From positions 348,671 to 371,198 of the forward strand of contig BFEA01000186.1 in assembly GCA_003427395.1 (NCBI GenBank): a stretch of 22,528 nt of DNA, read 5' to 3'. The first letter of the stretch is position 1, and every line of letters begins with the position of its first letter. The DNA comes from Chara braunii. Taxonomy: Eukaryota; Streptophyta; Charophyceae; Charales; Characeae. Below the pieces are notes generated by a model, which was not told where the DNA came from, did not search any database, and saw only the letters and a program-made list of their open reading frames with translations. Both the position numbers and the translations under genes were made by a program. This document shows, in pieces, positions 21,993-22,528 of this stretch.

Positions 21993-22014
21993 GTCATCAT
22001 TGTCATCATCATCG
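21912..22014. repeat. (ATC/TCA)n microsatellite, imperfect
   Basis: A long ATC trinucleotide run with interruptions CGTC, TTATC and TTGTC. Plus-strand translation gives poly-Ser and minus-strand translation poly-Asp. Both are by-products of the repeat. Confidence 0.95.
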
Positions 22015-22035
22015 TTGCACGTTACCGCGCGGGAT

Positions 22036-22185
22036 CGGATTAAGATCGCAGCTCGGGTCTGGAATAGGATCACACACGGAACGGGATCAAGATCGAAGTC
22101 GGGATCAGGAACGGGATCTCACGCGGGTTCAGGAACGGGACCAGAATCCGGATTGGGTTCAGAATCAGGAACGAAGTCACGAGAA
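22036..22185 (+). repeat. Degenerate GGATCAGGAACGGGATC-type minisatellite
   Basis: Words such as GGATCAGGAACGGGATC, GGTTCAGGAACGGGACC and GGTTCAGAATCAGGAACG recur every 18-36 bases. The reading frame across it (21889-22404) is a compositional artefact. Confidence 0.7.

Positions 22186-22528
<343 letters not shown>

Overview
This is a eukaryotic nuclear window, most likely from a streptophyte (charophycean alga or land plant). I infer this from four things. There is a Ty3/gypsy chromovirus whose primer-binding site resembles that of plant elements. There is a sequence with the plant-type U6 snRNA 5' half. There is a fragment of mitochondrial cox1 whose protein reads like plant or charophyte COX1 and needs no RNA editing. 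Finally, long gene-poor stretches are full of simple and tandem repeats. A Chara-like alga is my best guess, but the sequence does not prove it. The window opens in (CT)n and closes in (GATA)n/(GA)n, so it may be a whole short scaffold whose assembly stopped in microsatellites.

Layout. 1-896: microsatellite and non-coding flank. 897-9706: one old LTR retrotransposon on the minus strand. Its 3' LTR is complete (897-1909, ends TGCAAGGA/TCCTCGCA), with polypurine tract 1910-1924, a decayed gag-protease-RT-RNase H-integrase-chromodomain region (8022 down to 1950), a primer-binding site at 9104-9117, and a 5' LTR (9121-9706) that has lost its first ~40%. A ~550-bp AT-rich MITE-like element (4212-4761) sits inside the reverse transcriptase. 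Stops, frameshifts and a changed protease active site show the copy is dead. 9707-9853: GCTAAT/ATTAGC-rich palindromic repeat, also found on the left flank. 9854-11360: no gene seen. 11361-11536: pol III box-like motifs and a U6 snRNA-like sequence. 11817-12324: nuclear cox1 fragment split by a 245-bp N gap.

12325-15040: GC-rich, no convincing gene. 15051-15937: about ten irregularly spaced copies of a ~25-bp motif. 16211-16740: four diverged ~120-bp tandem units. 16741-18800: no gene seen, apart from a 12-bp-stem palindrome at 17701-17739. 18854-19111: a remnant of a second gypsy pol on the minus strand. 19053-19212 and 21685-21841: two copies of a ~160-bp dispersed repeat. 19254-20146 (+): two overlapping reading frames. 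The first carries five 15-residue repeats whose codons vary mainly at synonymous positions, which makes it the best candidate for a genuine unrecognised protein here. 20147-22528: no gene, mostly short repeats.

Apart from the retrotransposon I see no pathway or operon-like set of genes. The content is mobile DNA, organelle and small-RNA debris, repeats, and one possible novel repeat protein. All comparisons were made by eye.
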